A stretch of 64,000 bases of DNA from Zygnema cylindricum (taxonomy: Eukaryota; Streptophyta; Zygnematophyceae; Zygnematales; Zygnemataceae). A model generated the notes under the pieces. The model was given only the letters and a program-made list of their open reading frames with translations. It was not told the DNA's origin and did no database searches. Every line of letters starts with the position of its first letter. The stretch's first letter is position 1. Below, one piece after another: positions 42,414-54,456 of the stretch. A program made the position numbers and the translations under genes. The stretch is from the NCBI GenBank assembly GCA_037447655.1, contig JBBHKE010000866.1, positions 1-64,000 on the forward strand. The letters are read 5' to 3'.

Positions 42414-45325
42414 ATTAGGGTAAATGTTAAAACTTCTTTGAAATAATTCAACATTTTGTTATGAATAACATTTGGGAACTTTTTCGCCTATGATTAAACT
42501 TGACCAACGGAATCTTTATATACTCTACCAAATGCACACTATAAAGGTTTAAAATTATAAAATGCGTGTTACATGTGTGGTTTTTCTTGCAAAACATTTT
42601 GATTGATTTTGTGAACATATTATGGGTGCATTAATTTGCCTTGTAACCTATAGTTTCAACGACAAAATATTTTTTAAGACAAAATTGAATTTAGCCATTC
42701 AATTTTTTTGGGTATGAACGTTGGTATTATGTTATTACACATTATCTTAATGGTAAATTATCGAAATTAACAATAATCTAATCGTTAAAAAATCGACAAG
42801 GAATAATTAGCAGATATTCGAGAATCGATATAATCAACTATTGTTATGACAATCGATATGACTACATAGGATGATGCTACCATAATTGATGATGTACATA
42901 CCTTGTAGTAGTGTATCGGTAAATTTATTGTGGGATAATTTTGGTAGCTGATAATATTGGTTATCGAAAAACGAAGGGGCTCAATATACCGCCCCGAGAC
43001 AATTGAAACTGTTATCCTTGATGTAAATGTAGATATATAAAGTTTTGTACCTTAATTACACATGCATATAGTAAAATAACGTTTATAATTTAGATTATAT
43101 CATGTCATGTATCCTAATTTGGTCGTATTTTGTAGAACAAAAGTACGGAATTGCAATACAAACTGCGTAGGGCTTACGTACCATAAATTTATACTTTATA
43201 AAACCAAAGAAACAGGACCTAAATTTTAGCAAGAAATTACATCAATATTTGACTTTTTGAAAGTTACTTTCATATTAAATTGTGTGCAACTTTTTTTTGT
43301 ATAAACACCGACGTACCGTATTTTGAGATACATTTTTTGAACTTTTTCTTTGGTGGCTGTGAGTGTACGCATGTTATTGACTTGCGGGTTTTTTAGTTTC
43401 GTCTTGTTGACTTAGACAACATTGTATTAAACATATAAACGAGATTTTCTTTTTTTTATCCAACTGTTTAGTATGCATTTTCTTTGTAAACATTTTTTTG
43501 TGTTTTTTAATAAATTTCTCCCTTTAGATCATTAGAATTGTAATTATAAACATTTATAATAGTTTATCTATTCGCAAAAATAAATCTATCATGTAAATAA
43601 AAGTAAAGAAAAGAATTTTTAAAATAATGAAATTTTGTGGAAAGGGCACGAGGTCGTAAAAACTAATCCTAAAAGCCGAGTCCAATCATCGCTTTAGTTT
43701 TTTTGCGTATAACTGGCCAATGTATATTAAAATATCCCCGATTATATCTTTGCCGATATAGCGATCCTAGGTGAAAAAATCTACAAAACAAATATCGGTA
43801 CGAGGCTGCCGATACACAACACAATACCTTGGGACTTGGGTCACGCACCTAAGTTTCCGTCCCCTTTCAAGTTTTGAATAGTCATGCTATACTCAGAAGT
43901 TGAGAGAATGGCATCGGTCCTTTCAAGAATCATCATGATTGCGTAATGCTGACATAGGTAATTTCGTACACACCACGCCAAAAATGCCGTCAAAAATGTC
44001 AATTGACCGACAAAATCTTCTCCAAGCTGCGGATCTCCCGGTAACCACCGCGGCGGATTCTTGGACGGATGCGCACGTTCTTTTGATGACGTCAACCACA
44101 ACGGTAAGTTCTATGCACGTTTCATAAATGGGTCATAAATGCCTTAATTTAGTGCTTGCAAATAAGAGCAGCACTAATTTACATATTTAGTGTAGATTTT
44201 AACTGCTCGTAATTATCGGATAGCTCAAAAAATGTCATTCTATTTAACATTAGGTGTTTAATCATCTTTGTTCGAGATGGGCCACGGAAGCGGAGAGGGA
44301 ATCCATGTGAAATATAAACATCCATACTATATAATATGTTCCTAACTGATCGCATTAAAACCCAGAAAAAAACGGCAAAAACGGTCGTTTTTTATAATAT
44401 AGTGGTCCGCACTAAATAAAACGGTTGAACCAGTGCCGTGAACCCGGCGAACGTGGAATCGTTTCAATAATTAATTTCAATCAAATCAAATTGTAAAATC
44501 AACGTTATGGTCAACGCATTTTACAGGATTATAATCACGGTGAACCGCATTTCGCGACAAATTGAATCGTGCGGACAACTGTACACGCATTGTCTTCCTT
44601 TATCTCAGTGTAGGTAGCGAGTTCGAACCCTGCAGATGTCGGGTAATTTAATCCGCATTTCTCATGAAATCGAACTTTTCTGTAAACAACATTAAACAGT
44701 GCGAACACGAAAACTGGCAATGTCTTTTTACGTCCTCCAAGGTGGCTTTTACGGTATGTTCGCCGGTCACTGTTCCCAATCACGTTCTCCAACATGCCTG
44801 CCATGTTCTCCGACATGGTTTGTCTTTTTCTCTAGAACCTAACGTCTACTTACAATATTATTTACAAAAATTTTACGCGAAGGTACAAAGTCGTATGAAA
44901 AAGTACCTTTTATCTGTAATTTATATGTACTTTATATGTACCTTTTTCTGCTTGCACTTGCGTTTTCACAAGCATTCATGTCTTGTCTGCTGCTGCCGCT
45001 TCCAACGTGACGTGACAGGCCGTGTTTGCTTGCTACATTACCATTGCTACCAAGTCTTCGCACGTGTGAATCTGTCCGTGTGATGAAAGATATAATGTAT
45101 GAATATTGCTTGCAAGATGGTGTGATGCTGCAGGAGAATATAATCTTGCTGACTCCTTTTGCAGCTAACTGTAACCTTATTTTTGAAAGAAAATTGTTGT
45201 AAGAGAAGCAATAATACCATTTCTTGCTCCTTTTTTCATTTTCATTTCCAAGAACTAGTGTTATTGTTTCATATTTTCCGTCTATCCTCTTTAACTTGGC
45301 GAAAAAGACAATTGTTTGAGCAAAA
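42414..45325. other. Intergenic DNA upstream of the PAN gene
   Basis: AT-rich, with TATCG-type patches at 42780-43000 and 43690-43830 resembling hAT arms. Short frames at 44535-45083 show no domain. The PAN gene promoter must lie in the last few hundred bases; I cannot place a TATA box with confidence. Confidence 0.4.
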
Positions 45326-48300
45326 ATGGCGTTTACTTCGAAGAAAACCTCTTCGTTAATCTCGATTCCATTAGCACTCTGCTTTTTCTTTTCATCTTTA
45401 CTGCCTTTTTCTTCAGCAGGTGACACCTGTCCTTCTTTCGCCAATCAGAAAGCGGCATGCGGTGTCAGCACCTGCGGTCATTTCGTTTACAAAGGAAGCT
45501 TCTCGGCAGCTTCTTCTCGACAGCATCTTTTGTCTGCTAGTGTCTCCGATGGAAAAAAAATATCTTCTCCTGCTGCATGCTGCCAAATTTGTCGCCAAGC
45601 CAATGATTGCGCCTATTGGAGCTTTACTGCTGTCACCGGAAAATGTGAACTTTACAAGAAGGAGCTTTGCGCTCTGGAAGGAGTCTACGAACCTGCGACT
45701 GCTCATTCATAGTAAGATTTTTTTTAATTGTTAATGATCTTTTTCTCTCTCTTTCTGTCTCTGTTTCTCTCTCTCTCTGTCTCTCTATGTCTGCCTGTCT
45801 GTTTGTCTTTCTCACTATCCCTCTCCCTCTCCCCCTCCCTTTCCTCCCACTCCCCCTCCCTTTCCTCCCTCTCCCCCTCTCTCCTCCCTCCCTCCCTCCG
45901 TCCCTCCTCTCTCTCTCCGTTTGTCTCTCTGTTGTCTGTCCCTGTCTGTCTGCCTGTCTGTTTTTTTCCCTGTCTCCCTCCCTCTCCCTCTCCTCTCCCT
46001 CTCGCTCTCTCTACTCTCCAACAAGTACTTTTGTATGTCTTTTTGCCTTTTGAACTATGTATACTATGTATCTCATGGATGTCCATACATCTCATGTGCA
46101 ATGTACAGTTTTCTCTTTTTGCTTTCTGCTTCCACTGTTAGCATCTTATTATGTTATGTTGTATTCTATTATCTTATCTTGTTTCCTTATATTTTTCTTC
46201 TATTATCTTCACTTGTTTGCTTTTTATTCTACATTATCTTACACCCATCTTATATCATTCTTACATTATCTTTTATCATCTTCTATTGTCATCTATTATC
46301 TTAATAATCTTTTGTTACCTTCTATTACCTTCTATTATCTCATTATATCTTACATTATCCTATATATCCTTTTGTCATTTTATTTAATTAACAAATGGTT
46401 GACCCTGGAATTTTGCTCCTGATTCCAGTGTCGGTGGATTTTGCGGTGAACCATCAACAGAGAGTGTCGATGCCACTAAGGGTACGTTTATAATTTCTTT
46501 ACCCCTTAAGACTTTACTAAGATTTTTCTTGCCCTTTTTTTGCTTGAGAAATTGAATACCATTGACTATGTCCTAGTCTTTTTTATAATGGAGTTTTGCA
46601 GTGGGGATAGCGAATGTTATCTGTCATTTCAATACATATTTTCTGTGGTTGTTCTGTTTTTTTTTGTTTTTGTTTCGTTTGCTTTTGAGATGCTGATTAA
46701 ATATTCACGTTTCCTCCCATCAATACATACATGCATACATTGTTCTTATGAGGATAAATCTTTTTGTCTTACGGGGATTTTTGTTTTTTTTGGCTGATTC
46801 TTTGCAGTTTCTACGGAGGAGTTGTTGAAACCAATCGAGGAAAAATCTTTTTGTTTAGTATCTGACAAACATTTACATATTAACATGTTGCTTGGAGGAT
46901 ATAATGACTTAAGATCTTCTACCCCTAAAATAGGACAAACGACTCGTTCTTGGATTCGGTAAGTAATTTTTTTTTCTGTATTCCTTAAATAAGTTATTTA
47001 ACGGTTTTTTAGTATTTTTAGGATTTTATGGTTTTTTTTGTTTCCAAAAGTTTTGATGGGAGGAAGTTGTCTCTGATTTGGTAAAGAAACTATCGTACTG
47101 AAGAAGATGTTAACTTTATCGTTTGGTTAAGGAACCTATTTTCCACTAACAAAAAAATCATTTTGACTTTTTTATTTTTTGTTTTCGATGTCCGTCAAAT
47201 TGAACTTTTCTCTCCATCTGTTTTAGTTGTATGCAATAACAGTGGTTAATTTTTTAACCATCTATAAAAGAAGCAAAAAAAAACCCTAAAATATCTACAG
47301 TTATTTTCACCTTATTACCAATCATCATTCAAGAGCTGATGTAAACTTCCGGATATTTTTCTTACAGTCAATTTTTATGATATCTTTTTCTTCTTTTGCA
47401 GCAAATTATCTGCTGAGTTTTCCTGTGTAATACCAGATATGGTTCAGGACTCTCATTATAACTTTTTAATGACATACATTTTTATGGATAATTTTCTTAC
47501 GGTCGATTTCTATGGTCCTTTTTTTGTTATTTTTTTGCAGTGAACTAGCTCTTGGTTTTTCTTTGTAACACAAGATGTTGTTCAGGACTCTTATTACAAA
47601 ACTTGTATGGACAGGTTTTTTTTATGGATAATGTTCTTATGAACTTCTATGATACTTTCTTTTTTGTTTTTTTTGCAGTGAATTAGCTATTCTTTGGAAA
47701 ACTTCTTCCGGAAAGACTCACACTCTTCATTTTGAAGCCCGACGAGGACCAAAAAGTGAAAGAGGAGACGGCTTTCTCCAACATATTAAAGTCGACGGGA
47801 CTGAAGTTCCTCGGTTAACTCTCGGAGATGAACTTAGTCTTTTCGATGGAGAAGTGATTGTTTCTTTCGATGCTTATGAAAAAGCCGGTGTTTTTGACGT
47901 TGATGTTTTTAAGGTTCAAATCACCGGTCTTTTGGATGTCGAATTAAGAGTTCGAGCGGCTCATCCTTTTCTGCAATTGGAAGATGACGCTGAGGTTCAT
48001 ATTAGTATGGATATTTTGGAATTGGAGTATACAAATTCGATCCACGGGGTTCTCGGACAATCATATCGATCCGATCGGTGAGTTTTTCTTAGTTTAAGTG
48101 TTTTTATAGTGTTCTTTAAGGGTCTTTTAGGTTTTTATTTCCACTGATGTGTTTTTGTTCAGGTGACTTTTTTTCGGTCTTGTTCCACTTCTCTTTTTAT
48201 TCCGATTCTTCTGATTCCTTATATAACACTATTTATTATCATTAAAAGATGATTTGTTTTACAAAACTTAGCGGAAAAAAATATATATAATACAGGAAGT

Positions 48301-49070
48301 TCTAATTTTTGTTATTTTGTTCCCCGAAATACCAAGGAACTGGTAAGATTAAAACTTAGAAAACAGTATCATCTTATCCTATCTAGCATAGAATTGATGT
48401 CCTATCAATCTTTTTAAGTTAAGGATCGAAACTTTTATGTATAATTTTGTCCTTTTAACCTTTTTTGAGATTGTGAATCTTAACGTTTTATGCATTTTGT
48501 TTGTCTGTATGTGAAAACAGTTCTGAGCAAAACGTGAATTACGCCACTTTGACAAATTTAATACATGCTTCTCCGAAAGATAAAGATTCTTATTCAGATT
48601 CTCTTCAAGGAATCGCGGCAAATTATTTGTCTTCTTCTGTCACGTCTCCTGACTGCGATTATACCCAATTTTCTAAACAATTGTCCGTTTTAGAAAAGGC
48701 GTTCAAAGAAGCTGCTGATAAAACCAGAGAAACTTCCGAGAAGTCTCTCAAAAATAAGGAATCGGTCAAAATATCAGATGAAGCTGATGTATTGGACGAA
48801 GATGAGGACGAATCAGTTACGACAGAAGAAGAGAAATCTGTGGAAACATCACAAGAGGACAAAACAGTGGGCGTTTCAGTTGCAGAAGACAAAACTGCAT
48901 CAGAAGACAAGACTGTTACAGAAGAAGACAAAAGTGTAGAAGTAACTGAGATTGAATCGGTTGAGAAAACTGTGGAACTGTCGAACGAGGACGAGGAAAC
49001 AGAAACGGTAATGGAAACGTCAGTTGGAGAGGATACAGAGGGAGAGACTGTGGAGGTTGCTACTTCGTAA
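45326..49070 (+). CDS. Secreted PAN/Apple and root-cap-like protein with acidic tail
   Basis: Five exons: 45326-45711, 46429-46481, 46808-46958, 47679-48077 and 48521-49070. All introns are GT-AG and the frame is continuous for 512 residues. Residues 1-31 are a signal peptide (hydrophobic core ISIPLALCFFFSSLLPF, likely cut after SSA). A Cys-rich PAN/Apple-like module follows to about 150 (CCQICRQANDCAYWSF, GKCELYKKELC, then across the splice SYVGGFCG). Residues about 165-330 resemble the plant root-cap domain: HINMLLGG, SWIRELAILW, KVDGTEVPRL and the closing signature IHGVLGQSYRSDR (plants typically have DGVLGQTYRPD). Residues about 375-512 are Glu/Asp/Thr-rich with EDKT/EDKS repeats. An extracellular or wall-associated role is inferred from the signal peptide. 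The start ATG is the only one before the signal sequence. The exon 1 end at TA/GTAAGA removes an apparent stop that lies across the donor. Confidence 0.85.
45730..46020. repeat. Pyrimidine-rich CTCTCC microsatellite in intron 1
   Basis: Interrupted (CT)n, (CCCTCT)n and CTGTCTGTC runs within the first intron (45712-46428) of the PAN gene. The low-complexity frames on both strands are artefacts of the repeat. Confidence 0.9.
47335..47690 (+). repeat. Triplicated 138-bp unit carrying the exon 4 splice acceptor
   Basis: AG acceptors at 47400-47401, 47539-47540 and 47677-47678 lie 139 and 138 bp apart, each at the same place in a repeated unit (TTTTTATGGATAATTTTCTTA, T-tract, TTTTGCAG). The third is the real exon 4 start. 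The second is followed by TGAACTAGCT, encoding the same R-E-L-A start as the true TGAATTAGCT but reaching TAA nine codons on. Confidence 0.8.
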
Positions 49071-51020
49071 ATATTGTTGACTAAAAAAAAAATTAGTTTT
49101 AGATAGAATCTAGTTTAGTTTTAAAACTCAAAGAAATGGTTACTTATTTCCGATCGACCTAATGAAGAAATATCAAAGACTATCAAAAAATCTTTTGAAG
49201 AAAGGCCGTTTTATCAGATTTTCTTTCTTTTGTAATTTGGAAAAACTAAAGCTCGACCTCTTCTCAATGTAAAAAAAGAAAAAGAGGAGAGAGAAGAGTG
49301 GAAGGGGGACAGGAAAGGCGAGAGGGAGAGGGGCAAAAGGAAAGAAGGGGAAAAAGGGAAAGAGGAAGAGAGGGTGAGAGGGACAGGGAGACAGGAAAGG
49401 AAGTCAGTAATAAGTGGTTCGTAGTCTTAAATACCACAATGCTGAAAAGATCGTATAAACCTAAATGGTAAATAAGCTCTCACCTTTTTTTTGAGAGGTT
49501 CATAGAGCATAAACCTTCAGCAGTTTTTTTATTATTCCACTCCTTTTTCGTTTTTAGGGTTTTAGAGTTTTAAAGGATTTTTTAGGGTTTTTTAACTGTA
49601 TTTGGACAAAAAGACTCGGAGTGAAATTTTCTTGAAACAATTAAGTTTTTTTTTTTTTTTTTTAAACAGAGGAGACGTCATTTTCAAGAAAAACTTTTTA
49701 TTGAAAACTCGCGAAGGAGACTTTTGAGGTTTTGTGGAAAATATGAGAGCTCTCCCTCTCCCTCTCCCTCTCCCTCTCGGAGTTCTTTTTTTGGAATGAA
49801 ATAAAGTGGATACTATTTATTACAACGTAGAAATGCTCTGTTATGTTGCAAAAGCTGAAAAAAAAATATTTGAGTTTTGAAAGTTTTGTATCCTGTGGAA
49901 GATTTGTAGCGGGTGGATTTTAGGTTTTTATTATTATTATTACTGTCATTAATATTATTATAACTATTAATATGTGAGGTGGATAAGTTGTGTTTTAATT
50001 TTTTGGGTTAAATATCACTCGATATTTGGAAGGTGGTTTATTAGTAGACTGGGTTTTATTGTCGTTTTTTTGTGGTTTTTTGGCGTTCTTTTGGCGTTTT
50101 TTTGGCGTTTTTGCGGTTTGTAAGGAGTTCAAGGTTTTTTAAGGTTTTTAGGTGGTTTTTGGGGTTTTTAAGGTGTTGTTTTAGATATTGGGAGGGAAGA
50201 CAGGTAAAGAAGTGGGTGGAAGTGGGAGTAACAGTTTGTTTGTTTAATAGTATATATTTTTTGGCTGTTGTTTTTTTTTTGTTTGTTTTTTAGTGGTAGC
50301 TAATTGGGTACGATTTCGTTTTTAGTGTCAAACAGTTTTTATGAAAAATGTACATTTTTTGACAAATTTAACTTATGAACCTGTGACCAATGTCACATCC
50401 GCCATTACTCTCGTTGCTTTCTTTTCTATTTTGCTTTTTTTTCTTTTCCTTCCTTCATTTTTTTTTTCTTAATGTCTATTTATTGAAGTGGACGCGGTTT
50501 GTTAAAGCTTATTGTTATTATTATTATTATTTTGGGTACGTTGGTTCAATATGACTCGTTTTTAAAAAATATGTGCTCACAAGAGACACCGTACTTTATT
50601 TAAATTATATTTTATTTAACGCTATTTTAATAGCGCGTCGCTATTTTTCTCTTCTCTTTTTCCCTTCCTTCTTTTGACTTCTCAGCGTCTGCTCGCTTAA
50701 GTGTATTATCTGCCACGTCACGTTTTCAGCTGTGAAACATGTCTGTTAATATCGCGGTTTGGTATTGCTTCTTGGGAATTTAGCGTTGAGAATTAATTAG
50801 TGTAAAAAAACAATAAGTGTTATTAACTCTAATTAGAGTTTATGACTTCAAGGTCTTTCGCCAAAGAAAAAATAACTCTAATTTATATAGAACTCTAATT
50901 TATGCATAACTCTAATTTGGTTACTGCATTTTTTCCATCGTGTGCGCACAAATGAAATACCTCTAACTGACAACCAAACCTAAAAACGCACGAGGGATAA
51001 CTTGTGCTACACCGCGTATT
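49071..51020. other. Intergenic DNA with simple repeats
   Basis: GA-rich tract 49270-49400, a CTCCCT run near 49750, TTA and TTAT microsatellites near 49930 and 50515, and TTTTTGGCGTT repeats near 50080-50150. No gene recognised. Confidence 0.5.
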
Positions 51021-51214
51021 GTTATTAGTGTAAATGATTTTTTAGTCACTTAAAACATCTTGTCTGTGTACACACTTGTCCAATTTTCACATGGAGACCG
51101 CCAAACGGAAGCTGAGAATTTTACCTTTCAAACGCATCCGTCAGATCCACAATCCGACAAGTGTGTACAGAGAAAAGATGTTTTAAGTGGAAAAAGAAAC
51201 ATTAACACTAATGA
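51021..51214. mobile_element. Foldback MITE-like element, copy 2
   Basis: Same family as 1629-1827: GTTATTAGTGT...ACACTAATGAC ends and inner CACTTAAAACATC...GATGTTTTAAGTG arms, with CACACTTGTCCAATTTTCAC and AATCCGACAAGTGTGTAC. 194 bp. Confidence 0.75.
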
Positions 51215-51227
51215 CGATATACAGTAT

Positions 51228-51432
51228 ACTGTACTCAACCAAAAACAGTACATCCGTACTCAACCAAAAGTACAACCAAAAACAGTACATCCGTACTCAA
51301 CCAAAAACAGTACATCCGTACTCAACCAAAAGCAGTACATCGTACTCAACCAAAAACGGTACATCCGTACTCAACCAAAAACAGTACATCCGTACTCAAC
51401 AAAACAGTACATCGTACTCAACCAAAAGTACA
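51228..51432. repeat. 25-bp tandem array with deletions
   Basis: About nine copies of GTACTCAACCAAAAACAGTACATCC, some shortened by 1-8 bp. It starts directly beside the foldback element. The frames encode repetitive QPKTVHPYST peptides only; I do not call a gene. Confidence 0.85.
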
Positions 51433-52687
51433 CTCACGAACCAGAACAAAAAATGAGTCGTTGTTGCGCAAAGACCAAACAGGTATAAAAAAGGGGTATA
51501 AAAAAAAAAAAAAACAGTTAAAAAGGCTACAAGGGTTGCACGAGGAGAGGAGAGGATACCAACGCTTGTTTGAGACGAGGAAGTCTGAGAAGGGGTAAGA
51601 GGGACAGTTTGAGGGCTATATGGTGGAATGCAAGGGGAGAATAGGGGGTATAGTAGCTGTTGTGGGGTGCCTATATTGAGGACCGATTTTTTTTTTTTTT
51701 TTTTGTTTCTTCGCAAGTGTTTTTACAAAGGTTGGTAATTGACAAAGAAAATCGGTGCTTTGACATTATTTTTATTTTATTTGTTATACAAGCAATTTGG
51801 CGATTGGGGGGGAAAGGCCAAGGATGAGTGCAAAATCATGTGTTGGGAAAAAATTATCGAAGAATTGTTCTTTTTACTATTTTATATGTTAGCCGTGTTT
51901 TTTTTTTTTTATTAAGTTTGCAAATTATTCCGTCTTATTATTTTGTATTATTTTGATCTATTTGAAATGATTCAATCAAGTCATGGTCAGAAAAGAAGAG
52001 GGGAAATGAAAGATAAGATACAAAAATGTATATATTTGTATAAATAAATATATATAGACATATATACATATATACACATATACACATATACATATATACA
52101 TATATACATGTATATACATGAAAATATTATTCACATGCATATGTATGTGCCAAGAACAGAGATGTATTGTTTCATTAGAAACTCGACATTGAAATGATGA
52201 ATTATGCACTGTTTTTTTTATTTTTTTTGGTAATCCATGTATGAAACTTTTTCGTAACTCAACCATATGTAATTCGCTTTAATGAATTCATGAAAAAATA
52301 AGTGACTTTATGTTAAACTAGGAGAGGAGGAGGTGGATATCAGGAGGGGGGGAGGGGGGGGGGGGTGGGAGGGATTTGCAAAAAAAATGCAGTTGTTTTC
52401 AGATATTGTGTATGTGAAAGTCAAATGTATCGGTTTGAACAAATAAGCAATTCCAAACGAAGGTCATTATTTCTTTTGTCAGGATGATGCTAAACAAAAT
52501 TTCAATCATATGCATTTTTTAGAGTTTACTTGCACTCGTCAAAACCTTGCATTCCGGTCGACATTTGATCAACCCCAAGGAGTGCAAATAGAAAAAGAAT
52601 ACGAGGGAGCATGGAGGGAAATTAAAATTTCCGGAAATGAAAAAAAGATCTAACATTGCACTGGTAATAGATTCCTCCAAAATACCA
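51433..52687. other. Intergenic DNA
   Basis: Contains an (ACATAT)n microsatellite at about 52040-52130 and a G-rich run near 52350. No gene recognised. Confidence 0.5.
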
Positions 52688-52690
52688 CGC

Positions 52691-52783
52691 AGGGAGAGGG
52701 TGGAGAGGAGAGGGAGAGGGAGAGGGAGAGGGAGAGGGAGAGGGAGAAAGAAAGGGAGAGGGAGAGGGAGAGGGAGAGGGAGT
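52691..52783. repeat. (GGGAGA)n microsatellite
   Basis: About 15 near-perfect hexamer copies, interrupted once by AAAGAAAG. Confidence 0.95.
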
Positions 52784-52789
52784 AACGAA

Positions 52790-54115
52790 AAAAAAAAGTG
52801 AATTGAAGAAAGTAGAAATTCACATTCACACTAAAACACTAAGGTGCACAACAAACAACGGTAAACAACTCAAATCGGTGACGAAACATCATTTAAGGCT
52901 CCTCAACCAATCAAAAACTCTCTTTTTACTGTTACAAAGACTCCAAGACACGCATAACAAGATCGACAAATCCAAACAACAACCTAAGGAAACTAGCAAT
53001 TATCAAACTAATCGGAACAAAACGACCATGTTAAAACGTTAAATCTCACCGCCAAATCACCGATCCAATAAGACTCAGCTTTTAATCAACAACCTTCCTA
53101 TGAGAGTCTCTATTACTAATAAAGTGAACATTTGAGTTTCAAATGCCTCGGTCAATCTTTTCTCTTTTTTAAATATTATCCATTTGTACCCAATTCATAA
53201 GTTTGTACTTTTTGCCCACATCCAAACGGGTGGTGGTCGTTATAAGAGAGGAAGGGGGGAGACACGGTGTTTGATATTAAGGAGAAGGAGAGGGAGGAGT
53301 AGGGAGATGTGGAGGTGGGAAGTGTGGAGGAGATCGACGAGGAGGGGGGCGAGGAGGTGGGGTTCGTGGAGAAGGGAAGGGAGGAGAGCGAGGAGGGGGG
53401 GAACGAGGACCTGGGGATGGTGGAGGACGAGGTGGAGGAGAGGAGGAACGAGGAGGTGGTGGTGGTTGTAGCACTACAAAACATTCCAAGAAAAAAATCC
53501 ATTGTCAATCACACTACTTCTTGCCGCAAATTTAACAATTTCCTTTCAAAAATTTCAATTTCATGGAAGGTAGGGATAAATGGAAGGGGAAAATAATATA
53601 AAGGCGTTAAACAATTTGTTATCTAAACTTCTCTTTTTTTTCTCACATATAGCTATTGGCCGAGGTTGGAGGGTTGGGATTGAGAGGAAGAAACTTAAAG
53701 AAATTAACATTGAGAAGGTGAGGCGAAATTTAATAGGTAACAAAAAACTCTCAATGAGAAAATTGAAGATAGATTTGAGAAAAAACTATTGGATTTTGAT
53801 TTTGGGGTTGGAGAGAGAGTTGCAGAAGAGATTTGAAGTCAAACATGCAAAAATTTACCAGCGTTTTCTTTTCTATACATCTCGATATACTCCCTTTTTC
53901 TTCCACTCGACGAAAGTTTGAGCATTCAACAAATTAAAGAAAATATTAAATAATGAATACAAAAGCCGCTCCAAACTGTCTTCTTTCAACGTTTTTTAGT
54001 ATCCATATCCACTACATGTTTTATAAATATTTGGAACATCTCAATTAGTGCTTAAATTTTAGATTCAAACATTCAATATTCACCACTTTCGATCGACCAA
54101 TAGTACTCTTCAATT
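52790..54115. other. Intergenic DNA with a GAGGAGG tract
   Basis: 53230-53470 is a GGAGGA/GGTGGA-rich stretch. Open frames on both strands there are compositional. Frames at 52803-53042 and 53580-53921 are Lys/Asn-rich and unrecognised. Confidence 0.45.
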
Positions 54116-54456
54116 TCAAACGTTTAGCTTCCAAAATAAAAATTGAGAGAAGCCATTCGTGCGCATCTTGTGAAGGGAGGACCTACATTTGCAAGTGAAC
54201 TTGTTCGCCTTGTTGCTGTATCCTGGATTGCATGCACATGTACGAGATATCCCGTCCGTACCATTGGAGCAAATACCGCCTCCCCCACAAGGCCCTCCTG
54301 GCTGGGTCGCATTGCAAAACCCTGCACACTCGCTTTTGCTTCGTTGATCTTTGGATTTGCATTCGGATGGGAGGAATGCGCCTGGCCAACTCTTCGCGGT
54401 TGGGATGCCCGTACGCTTCGATAACCGGCCCGCTCAAGTAGTTGTTGGTAACATCA
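54116..54456 (-). pseudogene. Terminal exon: last LRR and Cys-rich EGF-like module
   Basis: Acceptor TTTCCAG at 54457-54463. Frame a reads DVTNNYLSGPVIEAYGHPN; the Cys-rich frame, offset by one base, reads FLPSECKSKDQRSKSECAG, then FCNATQPGGPCGGGGICSNG, TDGISRTCACNPGYSN and FTCKC before TGA at 54116-54118. The pattern CxxFC...PCGGxGxC...CxC resembles the tails of bryophyte and charophyte LRR proteins. A one-base deletion near 54380 would reconcile the two frames. Confidence 0.65.

Noticed and set aside
44600-44660. tRNA-like GAGTTCGAACCCTGC
   Set aside because: B-box-like word only. The T stem does not pair, the A box is too close, and no acceptor stem exists.
45724-46420. Several overlapping frames of about 120-137 codons in the PAN gene intron
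   Set aside because: They come from polypyrimidine repeats and T-rich intron sequence; the flanking splice sites place them in intron 1.
51228-51432. Possible CRISPR-like repeat array
   Set aside because: The 25-bp units are contiguous with no spacers, vary in length, and the genome is eukaryotic.
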